Origin: Streptococcaceae bacterium
GTDB lineage: Bacteria; Bacillota; Bacilli; Lactobacillales; Streptococcaceae
Assembly (NCBI GenBank): GCA_031254295.1
Contig: JAIRUS010000017.1
Coordinates: 1-59,068 of the forward strand
Reading direction: 5' to 3'
Length of the DNA: 59,068 bases
The position numbers and the translations under genes were made by a program. The notes under the pieces are model-generated. The model did not search any database. It was not told the DNA's origin and saw only the letters and a list, made by a program, of their open reading frames with translations. Below, piece after piece: positions 35,484 through 43,330 of the stretch (within the stretch, counting starts at the first letter, position 1; each line of letters begins with the position of its first letter).

Positions 35484-35513
35484 ATTGTAACACAGTTCAA
35501 ATTTTAGTAAAAT
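35484..35513. promoter_or_regulatory. Overlapping divergent leaderless promoters (rlu / PBP)
   Basis: Plus strand: TTGTAA (35485-35490), 17-nt spacer, TAAAAT (35508-35513), then 7 nt to the PBP ATG. Minus strand: extended -10 TGtTACAAT (complement of 35484-35492), then 7 nt to the rlu ATG. The plus -35 and the minus -10 occupy the same bases, so the two promoters should compete for polymerase. Confidence 0.7.
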
Positions 35514-35520
35514 ATCAGTA

Positions 35521-37656
35521 ATGGAAAACGGAAATTTTAGAAGAAGTCAGGCAGAAACGCCAATAAAATCTACGAAAACAAGGTACAAATTTATTCCAAG
35601 GCCGATTAAGCGGATATGGAAAAAGTACAATTTAACGAGGGTTCTTTTACTTGTTATCACGCTTTTTCTGATTTTCGTTACAGGCTATCTCTACTTTCTT
35701 TCAAAAGTCGCAAATGTAGCGGTTCTTAAAGCATCCCTATATCAACAAACGCAAATTATGGACAATAAAGGACAACTGGCGGACCAGCTATCTGGCGACA
35801 AAGGAACGACACTGACTTTTGCGCAGATTCCAGACAATGTAAAGAATGCTGTGGTCGCAACAGAGGACCGAACCTTCTATAGCAATCAAGGTGTGAACTA
35901 TCAACGTACAATCTTGGCTATGCTAACCGCAGGGCATTTTGGTGGTGGATCGACTATAACTCAACAACTAGCCAAAAATTCTTATCTAAGCCAAGCTCAG
36001 ACAATTGACCGTAAGGCGCGTGAAATCTTCTTGGCTCTGCAAATCACAAAGAAATACAGCAAAGATGATATTTTAACAATGTATTTGAATTCCAATGGCT
36101 ACGGTAATGGTATAGTCGGGATACAAGATGCAAGTCATAAATATTTTGGGGTAGATGCAGGAAATTTGACTTTGGGGGAGGCTGCCACCTTAGTTGGTTT
36201 GCTTAAAGGCCCAGCCATTTATAATCCTATTTACAGCGTGGAATATGCTAGCAATCGCCGTAACACTGTGCTACAGAATATGGTAGCGGCAGGATACATT
36301 ACTCAGGCTGCGGCTGATGGGGCTAAGGCTGAGGATATGGCATCAGAAGTAAAAGATGACTATGCTGCTCAAACTTTGAATCAACAGTATCCAAGCTATG
36401 ACAATGCTGTAATAGCCGAAGCAGAAAAGACTTATGGCCTTTCATACAGTGAAATCAAAAATGGTGGTTATAAGATTTATACTGGGTTGGATCAAAATAT
36501 GCAGACAGGTCTGCAGAAATCTTATTCAGATACAGACCTATTTCCAGTAGCGAATGACGGCACAATGGCACAATCAGGAACTGTGGCTTTGGATCCCAAA
36601 ACTGGTCAAGCACTGGCAGTGGTAGGGAATGCCCCACTTTCTGGCTATTCGCCATTAACAGATTATAACTATGCCATGAATGCCAAGCGAAGTCCAGGAT
36701 CTGTTATCAAGCCGTTGATTGTGTATGGGCCAGCCGTTGAAGCGGGCTGGCTCATAGATAAAACTCTTCATGATGCTCAAACAACTTATTCTGGTAATTG
36801 GACACCGCAAAATGCGGACGGAACTTTTCATGGAGATATGCCGATGTATCAGGCTTTAGCAAATTCTTATAACATTCCAGCTATTAATACCTATCAGGAA
36901 ATTGGACCAGCCGTTGGCAATGCTTTAGGTAAAAAATTTGGCTTGAATCTAAGCGCACAAAACAATGTTCTATCGACTGCGCTTGGTGCAGGCGTTGAGA
37001 CAAATCCTTGGCAAATTGCGCAGGCTTACCAAGCCTTTGCAAATGGAGGGGTCATGAAATCGGCTCATCTTATCACAAAAATTGAAGATGCTTCGGGTAA
37101 GACAATCAAAACGGCTAATGTAACTTCCATACAAGTAGTCAGTCAAGATACAGCTGACAAGATGACACAGATGATGTTGGGAACATATTCAAATGGAACA
37201 GGTGCATGGGCAGAGCCAAAAGATTATACATTAGCAGGTAAAACAGGGACGAATGAAGATATTGATCAATGGGTAGTAGGATATACACCAGACATTGTGA
37301 TGGCAGAATGGTTAGGCTTTGCAGATCCTCAGCCAACAAATCATAGGTTGGACGGCACGTCTGAAATTCAAGCTTCGTATATTTATCGTACATCAGCCAG
37401 TTATATTATGCCTTATACGGCAGGTACAAAGTTCAGTATTCAGAATCCATATGTGTTGAACGGAATTTCCCCAATTACTCCAGCTTGGACTTATCTAAGA
37501 CAAAGTCAGGATAATATTGTGACATCGGAAGAAAGTAGTACAGGCAGTGCTGACAATCAAACAACAACTTCGAGTTCCGCCGTTTCGTCGACGAATAGTT
37601 CCATTTCAGATTCAATAAAAGGACTTTGGAATAAGTTCACTAATTTGTTCAAATAG
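35521..37656 (+). CDS. Class A penicillin-binding protein (PBP2A-type)
   Basis: A bifunctional peptidoglycan synthase of 711 residues. A cytoplasmic basic N-terminus is followed by one membrane helix (about 41-62). The GT51 glycosyltransferase domain has ATEDRTFYSNQGVN near residue 116 and GGSTITQQLAKNSYL near 142. The transpeptidase domain has SPGSVIKPL (SxxK Ser near 391), the SYN motif in NSYNIPAI near 450, and KTGTNED near 572. The C-terminal tail is Ser/Thr-rich. Position upstream of rpmG-secE-nusG is the streptococcal pbp2a arrangement. No Shine-Dalgarno sequence is present. Confidence 0.95.
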   Translation: MENGNFRRSQAETPIKSTKTRYKFIPRPIKRIWKKYNLTRVLLLVITLFLIFVTGYLYFLSKVANVAVLKASLYQQTQIMDNKGQLADQLSGDKGTTLTFAQIPDNVKNAVVATEDRTFYSNQGVNYQRTILAMLTAGHFGGGSTITQQLAKNSYLSQAQTIDRKAREIFLALQITKKYSKDDILTMYLNSNGYGNGIVGIQDASHKYFGVDAGNLTLGEAATLVGLLKGPAIYNPIYSVEYASNRRNTVLQNMVAAGYITQAAADGAKAEDMASEVKDDYAAQTLNQQYPSYDNAVIAEAEKTYGLSYSEIKNGGYKIYTGLDQNMQTGLQKSYSDTDLFPVANDGTMAQSGTVALDPKTGQALAVVGNAPLSGYSPLTDYNYAMNAKRSPGSVIKPLIVYGPAVEAGWLIDKTLHDAQTTYSGNWTPQNADGTFHGDMPMYQALANSYNIPAINTYQEIGPAVGNALGKKFGLNLSAQNNVLSTALGAGVETNPWQIAQAYQAFANGGVMKSAHLITKIEDASGKTIKTANVTSIQVVSQDTADKMTQMMLGTYSNGTGAWAEPKDYTLAGKTGTNEDIDQWVVGYTPDIVMAEWLGFADPQPTNHRLDGTSEIQASYIYRTSASYIMPYTAGTKFSIQNPYVLNGISPITPAWTYLRQSQDNIVTSEESSTGSADNQTTTSSSAVSSTNSSISDSIKGLWNKFTNLFK

Positions 37657-37661
37657 CGATA

Positions 37662-37670
37662 TGTTATAAT
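37662..37670 (+). promoter_or_regulatory. Extended -10 promoter, near-leaderless
   Basis: TGtTATAAT (37662-37670) lies 10 nt before ATG 37681. An in-frame ATG at 37669 falls inside the -10 hexamer and cannot be used from this promoter. Confidence 0.6.
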
Positions 37671-37680
37671 GTATGAACAG

Positions 37681-38427
37681 ATGAAAACAAGTTTGAAAAA
37701 ATTTGCGAAATATTATTTGGTGGTTTTATTGTTGTCCCTTGGGATGAGTCAAGTTAAAGCAGAATCTACATTAGATTTGTTAAGCCAGCAGCAAGAATTA
37801 TCAACTAAAATTAATGAAAATCGTTCAACTATTTTAGATACACAGGCAGAAATTGACGATCTCAGTCAAAAAATCGCAAGCAACCAAAAAGCAGTAGATG
37901 AGTTGGCAAGACAAGTTCAAACTTCGAATCCGCCTCAGAGAATGTTGACGATTATGCTTTCGTCTTCCTCACTATCAAGATTTATTGAGCAAATTGTTGC
38001 TGAAAATATTATAACCGAATCAATGAATAAGCAACTAAAGATTTTAAAAGGCGAGAAAATTCAAAAAGACAAGGCTCTTTCGTTTTTGAATACCACTCAA
38101 GTCAAACTAGATCAGCAAAGTGAAGAGTTAAAAGCAAGCCTTGAAAAAGCAACACCAGTTGCGAGCTTTGTCCCACAATCTACGGCTGCGGCTAATCTTG
38201 ACATTAGCGAAGATCAGGCACGTGCGAATATTGTTGCACGCGAGTCCAATGGAAACTATCAAGCAACGAATGGTCGATTTTATGGGGCCTATCAGCTTGA
38301 TATATCATATCTAAATGGAGATACCAGTCCAGCTAATCAAGATGCAACAGCGAACAGCTATGTTTTGGGACGTTATGGCTCATGGGTAAATGCTTGGGCC
38401 TTTTGGATGTCACACGGTTGGTATTAA
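37681..38427 (+). CDS. Secreted lysozyme-like protein with coiled coil (Apf-type)
   Basis: A 248-residue exported protein. The signal peptide is KKFAKYYLVVLLLSLGMSQV with cleavage after VKA. A coiled-coil region (about 30-150, many Gln/Lys/Leu heptads) resembles the N-terminal part of PcsB-like or CwlO-like proteins. The C-terminal ~65 residues (IVARESNGNYQATNGRFYGA, then AFWMSHGWY at the end) are the lysozyme-fold domain of aggregation-promoting factors, with a likely catalytic Glu in ARESNG. It follows a PBP gene by about 25 bp, so a role in cell-wall remodelling is plausible. The start is set by the promoter position. Confidence 0.85.
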   Translation: MKTSLKKFAKYYLVVLLLSLGMSQVKAESTLDLLSQQQELSTKINENRSTILDTQAEIDDLSQKIASNQKAVDELARQVQTSNPPQRMLTIMLSSSSLSRFIEQIVAENIITESMNKQLKILKGEKIQKDKALSFLNTTQVKLDQQSEELKASLEKATPVASFVPQSTAAANLDISEDQARANIVARESNGNYQATNGRFYGAYQLDISYLNGDTSPANQDATANSYVLGRYGSWVNAWAFWMSHGWY

Positions 38428-38470
38428 TTAGTTTAGTTTTCCTAGGCTTTGATTGGGTAAGGGGGCTGAC

Positions 38471-38499
38471 TTGAAAAGCACTGTAAATTCTGCTAGAAT
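38471..38499 (+). promoter_or_regulatory. rpmG-secE promoter, leaderless
   Basis: TTGAAA (38471-38476), 17-nt spacer, extended -10 TGcTAGAAT (38491-38499), then 6 nt to ATG 38506. Confidence 0.7.
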
Positions 38500-38505
38500 G
38501 TAGCA

Positions 38506-38655
38506 ATGTTAAAAAAAGGAAGTTTAGCTTGCACAATTTGTGGCTCTAGGAATTACTCAATTAGTTTAGGTGCGAACGGCCGTGAAGCACGTTTAGAAGT
38601 GAAGAAGTTCTGTCGTCATTGCAATAAGCACACTTTACATAAGGAAACGAGATAA
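38506..38655 (+). CDS. rpmG: 50S ribosomal protein L33
   Basis: A 49-residue L33 that starts [17 protein letters not shown] and contains the zinc-type cysteine pairs CTIC and CRHC (C+ form). It ends HKETR, as usual. It sits before secE, its conserved position in Firmicutes, with one base between its stop and the secE ATG. No ribosome site fits between the -10 and the start. Confidence 0.94.
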   Translation: MLKKGSLACTICGSRNYSISLGANGREARLEVKKFCRHCNKHTLHKETR

Positions 38656-38656
38656 A

Positions 38657-38857
38657 ATGTTTAAATTTATTAGAAGTATTGGGCATGAAATGAGGCTGAC
38701 GAGTTGGCCAGATCGTAAGCAGTCATGGCATGATTTTTGGATGGTCGTCGAATATACAATTTTCTTCATGGCTTTTATTATGTTGTTTGACTGGGCTATT
38801 TCTGTTGGACTTAATAAGTTAATTGCGTTATTGCTTCCAATTGTTAAAAAAATGTGA
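38657..38857 (+). CDS. secE: Preprotein translocase subunit SecE
   Basis: A 66-residue single-helix SecE of the short Gram-positive type. The amphipathic part MRLTSWPDRKQSWHDFW (containing the conserved SWP) precedes one membrane helix (about 36-62). It clamps SecY in the translocon. AAGGAA is 9 nt upstream inside rpmG. nusG follows after a promoter and a short attenuator-like hairpin. Confidence 0.93.
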   Translation: MFKFIRSIGHEMRLTSWPDRKQSWHDFWMVVEYTIFFMAFIMLFDWAISVGLNKLIALLLPIVKKM

Positions 38858-38892
38858 TATGATAATAGAAAATCAGGCGAGAGCCTTTTTTT
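38855..38892 (+). promoter_or_regulatory. nusG promoter with early hairpin
   Basis: Extended -10 TGaTATGAT (38855-38863) overlaps the secE stop. AGGC (38875-38878) and GCCT (38883-38886) flank a GAGA tetraloop, followed by seven T, so a mini-terminator sits just after the expected transcription start. It could attenuate nusG. Confidence 0.55.
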
Positions 38893-38948
38893 CTTTACCT
38901 TAGACAGGAAAAGATAAAAGAAAAGTTGCCCTAAAGGAGAGAATAAAA

Positions 38949-39506
38949 ATGGATGAAACAATTAATCTAGACCAAGGCTGGTTCGTAGTACAGACCTACT
39001 CTGGCTATGAAAAGAAAGTTAAAGAAGACTTACTTGAACGCGCGGATACATATAACATGGTGGATAAAATTCTTCGTGTTGAGATTCCGATGGAGACAGT
39101 TCGTAAAGAAGTAAATGGTAAGATGAAAGATGTCGAGGAAAATCTTTTTCCGGGTTATGTACTTGTCGAAATGAATATGACAGATGAGGCCTGGTTTGTT
39201 GTCCGTAATACACCAAATGTTACGGGATTTGTCGGTTCCCATGGTAATCGTTCAAAACCAACTCCACTTTTTGAAGAAGAAATTCAAGAAATCTTACGTG
39301 GCATGGGAGCTGCAGGTGCTGAGCCACGTGAAATTAGCTTTAATGTCTTTGTTGGTAAGAAAATCCGTATTATTGATGGAGCCTTTGCAGGACTCGAAAC
39401 AGCCATTACAGAAATTCATGGTGATCAAATAAAAGTTGAAGTTGACATGTTTGGACGTAAGACACCAGTTGAGCTTAGTCTTCAAGAAATTGAAGAAGTA
39501 GAATAA
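38949..39506 (+). CDS. nusG: Transcription termination/antitermination protein NusG
   Basis: A 185-residue two-domain protein. The NGN domain (about 10-115) has WFVVQTYSGYEKKVKEDL and FPGYVLVEM. The C-terminal KOW domain (about 130-183) has VGKKIRIIDGAFAGLE and VDMFGRKTPVEL. It binds RNA polymerase and links it to pausing or to ribosomes. AAAGGAGA precedes the ATG. A very strong terminator follows. Confidence 0.97.
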   Translation: MDETINLDQGWFVVQTYSGYEKKVKEDLLERADTYNMVDKILRVEIPMETVRKEVNGKMKDVEENLFPGYVLVEMNMTDEAWFVVRNTPNVTGFVGSHGNRSKPTPLFEEEIQEILRGMGAAGAEPREISFNVFVGKKIRIIDGAFAGLETAITEIHGDQIKVEVDMFGRKTPVELSLQEIEEVE

Positions 39507-39516
39507 GTTGAATAAC

Positions 39517-39557
39517 AAAAAATCCCTAAGAATTTTACGGATTCTTAGGGATTTTTT
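39517..39557. terminator. Bidirectional terminator nusG / mscL
   Basis: A 17-bp stem (39517-39533 with 39541-39557, core AATCCCTAAGAAT) with a 7-nt loop and A/T runs at both sides, between convergent nusG and mscL. Confidence 0.95.
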
Positions 39558-39563
39558 GTTTGA

Positions 39564-39935
39564 CTAAATTTTGCTATTTTCCTTAAGGAGATTGCGGATT
39601 TCTTTTAGCGTCTCCAGTGTTTCATCAACACTTTCTTCTTTTGGTTTTACAGGGAAAGTTTTCCGAATGAATTTGATAATGAGGAAAACGATAAAAGCCG
39701 TAATGAGAAAATTTAAAGCATCGTTTAGAAAATTACCGTAATAGAAATTAGCCGAAGCGACCCTGAAGTGTAAGCTTTGCAAAGCATGACCGCTTACGAC
39801 TAAGCCAATCAATGGATTGAAAAGGTTGTCAACGATGGATTTTATGACTGTTGTGATTGCACCACCAATGATAACGCCGACTGCAAGATCAAGCATGTTT
39901 CTTTGGGCTAAAAATTCTTTAAATTCTTTAATCAA
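39564..39935 (-). CDS. mscL: Large-conductance mechanosensitive channel MscL
   Basis: A 123-residue homopentameric channel that opens under membrane tension on hypo-osmotic shock. The N-terminus IKEFKEFLAQRNMLDLAVGV leads into helix 1 (about 14-45, with GVIIGGAITTVIKS), and helix 2 is near 68-92, followed by the charged cytoplasmic helix. Its ATG overlaps the stop of the Rgg gene by 4 nt (ATGA), so the two are transcribed and translated together. Confidence 0.95.
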   Translation of the reverse strand: MIKEFKEFLAQRNMLDLAVGVIIGGAITTVIKSIVDNLFNPLIGLVVSGHALQSLHFRVASANFYYGNFLNDALNFLITAFIVFLIIKFIRKTFPVKPKEESVDETLETLKEIRNLLKENSKI

Positions 39936-40837
39936 TAGGCCTCCTTTAGTCCTTGGAGTTTTTTCTCCATTTGAGTAATTTCGTCACTGATTTGAACTGC
40001 AATCTGAAAGCAACCACAATGCTTAAATATTTCAAGATTTTTCTTTAAAGTCTCAAGTGCCGAAGCATCACCAAGTAGAAAATCAAGACGAGCTTTGTGG
40101 CAGAGTAATGTCAGTTTCTCGTTCATATAGTATTCACCAATTCCTCGGTCTTCAAGAAATAAAATATATTTTTGGGCTAAGGTAGGTTGGTTTGCCTCTA
40201 TGAATTGATTGATGATATTTAACGTAGCCTGAGTTTGATAAAGTTCGTGGAAATAAGTTCTTTTTTCAATTTGTACAGGGGCGAGCATAATATTTGTAAG
40301 TCTTGAAAGGGTAAACGGATCAAAGGCATTGGCTGTCCATTGTATCAATCTCAACTCATAAATTCCCCAAATTTGTATTCCCTCAAGATAGTTTTGAACA
40401 AATACTAAGTCTTCGTCGGAAATTTTCTTTTGTAAATGAATCATGCTGATTGCGGCTATTACGATAATTCGATCAAGCTTTGCTTTTAATTGACTTGCTT
40501 TTTTCTTGAGATTATCCTCAGCGAGCTCAAGCAAATATTCAAGTTTATGGATATTTTTTTGCAAATATGCATCTTGAACTTGATGATAACTAAGAAAAAT
40601 ATCCTTAGTTTGATTGTGAGTGTTCCAAACAGTTTGAAACTCATCTACTTCAACATTTATATTATTTAAAACTTGAAAAAACGAATCTGTTGATAGACGT
40701 GAATTTCCACACTCAAATCTAGCAAGCTGAGAGGGGGAAATAACTCTGCTTGCAGCTTCAGCTAATGTAAAGTTTTTTGATTTTCTTAGTAAACGAAAAA
40801 CTTTACCATATTCGGTATTTATTGCACTTTGTCTCAT
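39932..40837 (-). CDS. Rgg-family peptide-responsive transcriptional regulator
   Basis: A 301-residue protein with an N-terminal XRE helix-turn-helix (FRLLRKSKNFTLAEAASRVI, then SPSQLARFECGNSRLS, about residues 10-48) and a long helical C-terminal repeat domain as in Rgg/MutR/GadR regulators. ATG 40837 is chosen because GGAGAT lies 5-6 nt upstream. A divergent 24-codon hydrophobic peptide gene starts 105 bp away, the layout of streptococcal rgg-shp pairs. Downstream it is coupled to mscL. Confidence 0.9.
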   Translation of the reverse strand: MRQSAINTEYGKVFRLLRKSKNFTLAEAASRVISPSQLARFECGNSRLSTDSFFQVLNNINVEVDEFQTVWNTHNQTKDIFLSYHQVQDAYLQKNIHKLEYLLELAEDNLKKKASQLKAKLDRIIVIAAISMIHLQKKISDEDLVFVQNYLEGIQIWGIYELRLIQWTANAFDPFTLSRLTNIMLAPVQIEKRTYFHELYQTQATLNIINQFIEANQPTLAQKYILFLEDRGIGEYYMNEKLTLLCHKARLDFLLGDASALETLKKNLEIFKHCGCFQIAVQISDEITQMEKKLQGLKEAY

Positions 40838-40882
40838 AGTAATCTCCAGTGTATATATGCAAAAAAATCGCTTGTTAAATGT

Positions 40883-40911
40883 TTGTTTTGAATCTACATA
40901 CATTATACAAT
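40883..40911 (+). promoter_or_regulatory. Promoter of the short hydrophobic peptide gene
   Basis: TTGTTT (40883-40888), 17-nt spacer, TACAAT (40906-40911), 30 bp before the peptide ATG. The weak -35 suggests dependence on an activator such as the adjacent Rgg. Confidence 0.6.
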
Positions 40912-40941
40912 AAATCTATTAAATAAAGAAGGAGAGATAAT

Positions 40942-41016
40942 ATGCAGAAAAAACGATTCATGCTGTTGTTGACAGTTGTAGTTGTAACTCTAGCGCATGT
41001 GATAGGAGGAAACTAA
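40942..41016 (+). CDS. Putative SHP-type pheromone precursor (24 aa)
   Basis: MQKKRFMLLLTVVVVTLAHV followed by IGGN. This is a basic N-terminus, a strongly hydrophobic middle and a Gly-Gly-containing end, which is the layout of streptococcal SHP peptides sensed by Rgg proteins. GAAGGAG (40928-40934) is an excellent ribosome site 7 nt upstream. It is divergent from the rgg gene and followed by its own terminator. The mature pheromone would be the last 7-9 residues. SHPs are usually matured by Eep, whose gene (rseP) is at 16.9 kb. The lack of an acidic residue in the C-terminal part differs from the best-known SHPs. Confidence 0.75.
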   Translation: MQKKRFMLLLTVVVVTLAHVIGGN

Positions 41017-41025
41017 TTAAAGCTT

Positions 41026-41056
41026 AAGAAGGGAAGACGGAGTTCTTCTTTTTTTA
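41026..41056 (+). terminator. Terminator of the short peptide gene
   Basis: AAGAAG (41026-41031) pairs with CTTCTT (41045-41050) followed by T residues to 41055. The 13-nt loop is long but the T-tract is good. Confidence 0.6.
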
Positions 41057-41067
41057 ATGTCTCTGAG

Positions 41068-41096
41068 TTGACATTGAGTATTATCTTTGATATGAT
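41068..41096 (+). promoter_or_regulatory. S10 operon promoter
   Basis: TTGACA (41068-41073), 17-nt spacer and extended -10 TGaTATGAT (41088-41096). This is a near-consensus strong promoter. Confidence 0.88.
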
Positions 41097-41103
41097 TTTA
41101 AAG

Positions 41104-41227
41104 TACTGCAAATTTCAGTATGTAGCGATGATGCGTGAGGTTGCGACACACCCGAACCTATAGCCATGAGCGAGTCGGTATTCATGCGGAGCTAGCCTAT
41201 ATCCAATATAGACGAAAAGGAGAAAAA
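41104..41227 (+). other. S10 operon leader RNA
   Basis: A leader of about 120 nt separates the promoter from rpsJ, long for this genome. It can form several short stems. In other bacteria L4 controls the S10 operon through such a leader; here a regulatory role is only inferred. The motif ACACCCGAACCTATA (41147-41161) recurs with one change just upstream of the rpsH promoter. Confidence 0.4.
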
Positions 41228-41536
41228 ATGGCAACTAAAAAAATTCGTATCCGCCTTAAGGCATACGAGCATCGTATCTTGGACGCAGCCGCTGAAAAGA
41301 TTGTAGAAACTGCTAAGCGTACAAACGCAGAGGTAAGTGGTCCAATTCCACTTCCAACTAACCGTTCGGTCTTCACTGTTATTCGTGCAACGCACAAATA
41401 TAAAGACAGCCGTGAACAGTTTGAAATGCGTACACACAAGCGTTTGATTGATATCATCGAACCAACTCAAAAAACAGTTGATTCATTGATGAAATTGGAT
41501 TTGCCAAGTGGTGTAAACATTGAAATCAAACTCTAA
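41228..41536 (+). CDS. rpsJ: 30S ribosomal protein S10
   Basis: A 102-residue S10, first gene of the S10 operon. It starts [19 protein letters not shown] after AAAAGGAG, and contains [17 protein letters not shown] and [12 protein letters not shown]. The in-frame open sequence upstream has no ribosome site and belongs to the leader. It is followed by a 207-bp repeat-containing spacer instead of the usual short gap to rplC. Confidence 0.97.
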   Translation: MATKKIRIRLKAYEHRILDAAAEKIVETAKRTNAEVSGPIPLPTNRSVFTVIRATHKYKDSREQFEMRTHKRLIDIIEPTQKTVDSLMKLDLPSGVNIEIKL

Positions 41537-41550
41537 AAGAGTTACGATGA

Positions 41551-41661
41551 TTTGAGCAAAAAGGCCCTAACGGTGTCCGTTTTGCTGGCAAATTAAAATT
41601 TGAGCAAAAAGGCCCTAACGGTGTCCGTTTTGCTGACAAATTAAAATTTGAGCAAAAAGGC
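41551..41661 (+). repeat. 48-bp tandem hairpin repeats between rpsJ and rplC
   Basis: A 48-bp unit begins at 41551 and is repeated at 41599 with one base changed. A third, 15-bp partial copy begins at 41647. Each full unit contains AGCAAAAAGG and CCGTTTTGCT, which pair as a stem-loop. There are two full hairpins in series within an operon transcript. Confidence 0.85.
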
Positions 41662-41743
41662 TCATTAAAAAGTATTTAGTTAGTTCTGTAAACTAAGCAT
41701 TTGCAAAATTACAGAGAAAAATTTGAAAGGTATTTTCACTAAA

Positions 41744-42367
41744 ATGTCAAAAGGAATCTTAGGGAAAAAAGTGGGAATGACTCAAATTTTCACAGAAAAC
41801 GGTGAGTTAATCCCCGTTACTGTTATCGAAGCTGCACCAAACGTAGTGCTTCAAGTGAAGACTGTTGAAACAGACGGTTATGAAGCAGTACAAGTTGGTT
41901 TTGATGACAAACGTGAAATCTTGAGCAACAAACCCGCAAAAGGTCATGTCGCAAAAGCTGGCACGGCTCCTAAGCGCTTCGTTCGTGAATTTAAAGGACT
42001 TGAAGGCTTAGAAGTTGGTGCTGAAATTTCAGTAGATACATTTGCTGCAGGAGATGTCGTAGATGTTACGGGAACTTCTAAAGGTAAAGGTTATCAAGGG
42101 CCAATCAAGCGTTGGGGTCAATCACGTGGACCTATGGCCCACGGATCTCGTTACCACCGTCGTCCAGGTTCTATGGGGCCTGTTGCGGCTAACCGTGTAC
42201 CTAAAGGCAAACGTCTTGCAGGTCGCATGGGTGGACAACGTATCACTGTTCAGAACTTGCCAATCGTTCAAGTACTTCCAGAAAAGAATGTTATCCTTGT
42301 CAAAGGTAATGTTCCTGGATCAAAAAAATCTCTGATTATTATCAAATCAGCAGTGAAAAGTAAATAA
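41744..42367 (+). CDS. rplC: 50S ribosomal protein L3
   Basis: A 207-residue L3. ATG 41744 gives [20 protein letters not shown], the standard start. [15 protein letters not shown] and [13 protein letters not shown] are the conserved central region contacting the peptidyl transferase area. GAAAGG is 13 nt upstream, a weak arrangement. Confidence 0.97.
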   Translation: MSKGILGKKVGMTQIFTENGELIPVTVIEAAPNVVLQVKTVETDGYEAVQVGFDDKREILSNKPAKGHVAKAGTAPKRFVREFKGLEGLEVGAEISVDTFAAGDVVDVTGTSKGKGYQGPIKRWGQSRGPMAHGSRYHRRPGSMGPVAANRVPKGKRLAGRMGGQRITVQNLPIVQVLPEKNVILVKGNVPGSKKSLIIIKSAVKSK

Positions 42368-42388
42368 GAAAGGAGATAGAAATTAATA

Positions 42389-43015
42389 ATGGCTAAAGTA
42401 TCATTATTTAAGCAAGACGGTAAAGTAGCTGGCGAAATCGAAGTGAATGACTCAATATTCGCTATTGAAGTAAATGAAAAAGTTCTTTTCGATGTTATCA
42501 TCAGCCAACGTGCTAGTCTTCGTCGAGGCACAGCAGCTCACAAAAATCGCTCAGCAGTTTCTGGCGGTGGTAAGAAACCTTATCGTCAAAAAGGAACTGG
42601 TCGTGCACGTCAAGGTTCAACTCGTGCACCTCAATTCCGTGGCGGTGGTACAGTCTTCGGACCAACTCCACGTAGCTATGCCTACAAATTGCCACAAAAA
42701 GTTCGTCAACTTGCCCTTAAGTCAGCTTGGTCTGATAAAGTTGCAAATTCAGCACTTGTTGCGATTGATGAACTTAAGTTTGACGCACCAAAGACTTCTG
42801 AATTTGCAAAACTTATGAGCACACTCAAGTTTGATCGTAACGTTCTTATTGTTCTTGAAGATGAAGGAAATGATTTCGCTGAACTTTCAGCTCGTAACCT
42901 TCCATTTGTTCAAGTAACAACAGCGAACACAGCATCAGTCCTTGATTTGACATCAGCTTATACAGTTATTGCAACTAAGAAGGCTCTATCTCAAGTAGAG
43001 GAGGTTCTTGCATAA
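42389..43015 (+). CDS. rplD: 50S ribosomal protein L4
   Basis: A 208-residue L4. The tunnel loop [19 protein letters not shown] and the following [13 protein letters not shown] (about residues 55-90) are diagnostic. In some bacteria L4 also represses the S10 operon. AAAGGAG lies upstream. The stop is one base from the rplW ATG. Confidence 0.97.
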   Translation: MAKVSLFKQDGKVAGEIEVNDSIFAIEVNEKVLFDVIISQRASLRRGTAAHKNRSAVSGGGKKPYRQKGTGRARQGSTRAPQFRGGGTVFGPTPRSYAYKLPQKVRQLALKSAWSDKVANSALVAIDELKFDAPKTSEFAKLMSTLKFDRNVLIVLEDEGNDFAELSARNLPFVQVTTANTASVLDLTSAYTVIATKKALSQVEEVLA

Positions 43016-43016
43016 G

Positions 43017-43316
43017 ATGGCTAATTTATATGATGTAATCCGCAAGCCAATCATCACTGAAAAGTCAATGATGGCAATGGACCAAAAGAAATATACCTTT
43101 GAAGTAGCTCCAAAATCTACTAAAGGTTTGATTAAACAGGCAGTTGAAGCAGTATTTGACGGTGTAAAAGTTGAATCTGTAAAAACTATCTCTGTAAAAC
43201 AAAAAGCTAAACGTGTTGGCCGTTACTCAGGTTTCAAATCTGGTTATAAGAAGGCTATCGTAACATTGAGCGCAGATTCAAAGACAATTAATGTCTTTGG
43301 TGAAGACGCAGAATAA
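43017..43316 (+). CDS. rplW: 50S ribosomal protein L23
   Basis: A 99-residue L23 at the tunnel exit, where it binds trigger factor and SRP. It begins [18 protein letters not shown], with AGAGGAGG within the end of rplD. The tail ([17 protein letters not shown]) is normal. Confidence 0.97.
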   Translation: MANLYDVIRKPIITEKSMMAMDQKKYTFEVAPKSTKGLIKQAVEAVFDGVKVESVKTISVKQKAKRVGRYSGFKSGYKKAIVTLSADSKTINVFGEDAE

Positions 43317-43330
43317 GAAAGGAGTAACTC

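Noticed and set aside
41551-41661. CRISPR-like repeat array
   Set aside because: The units are head-to-tail without unique spacers and form hairpins of their own. No cas gene is near.
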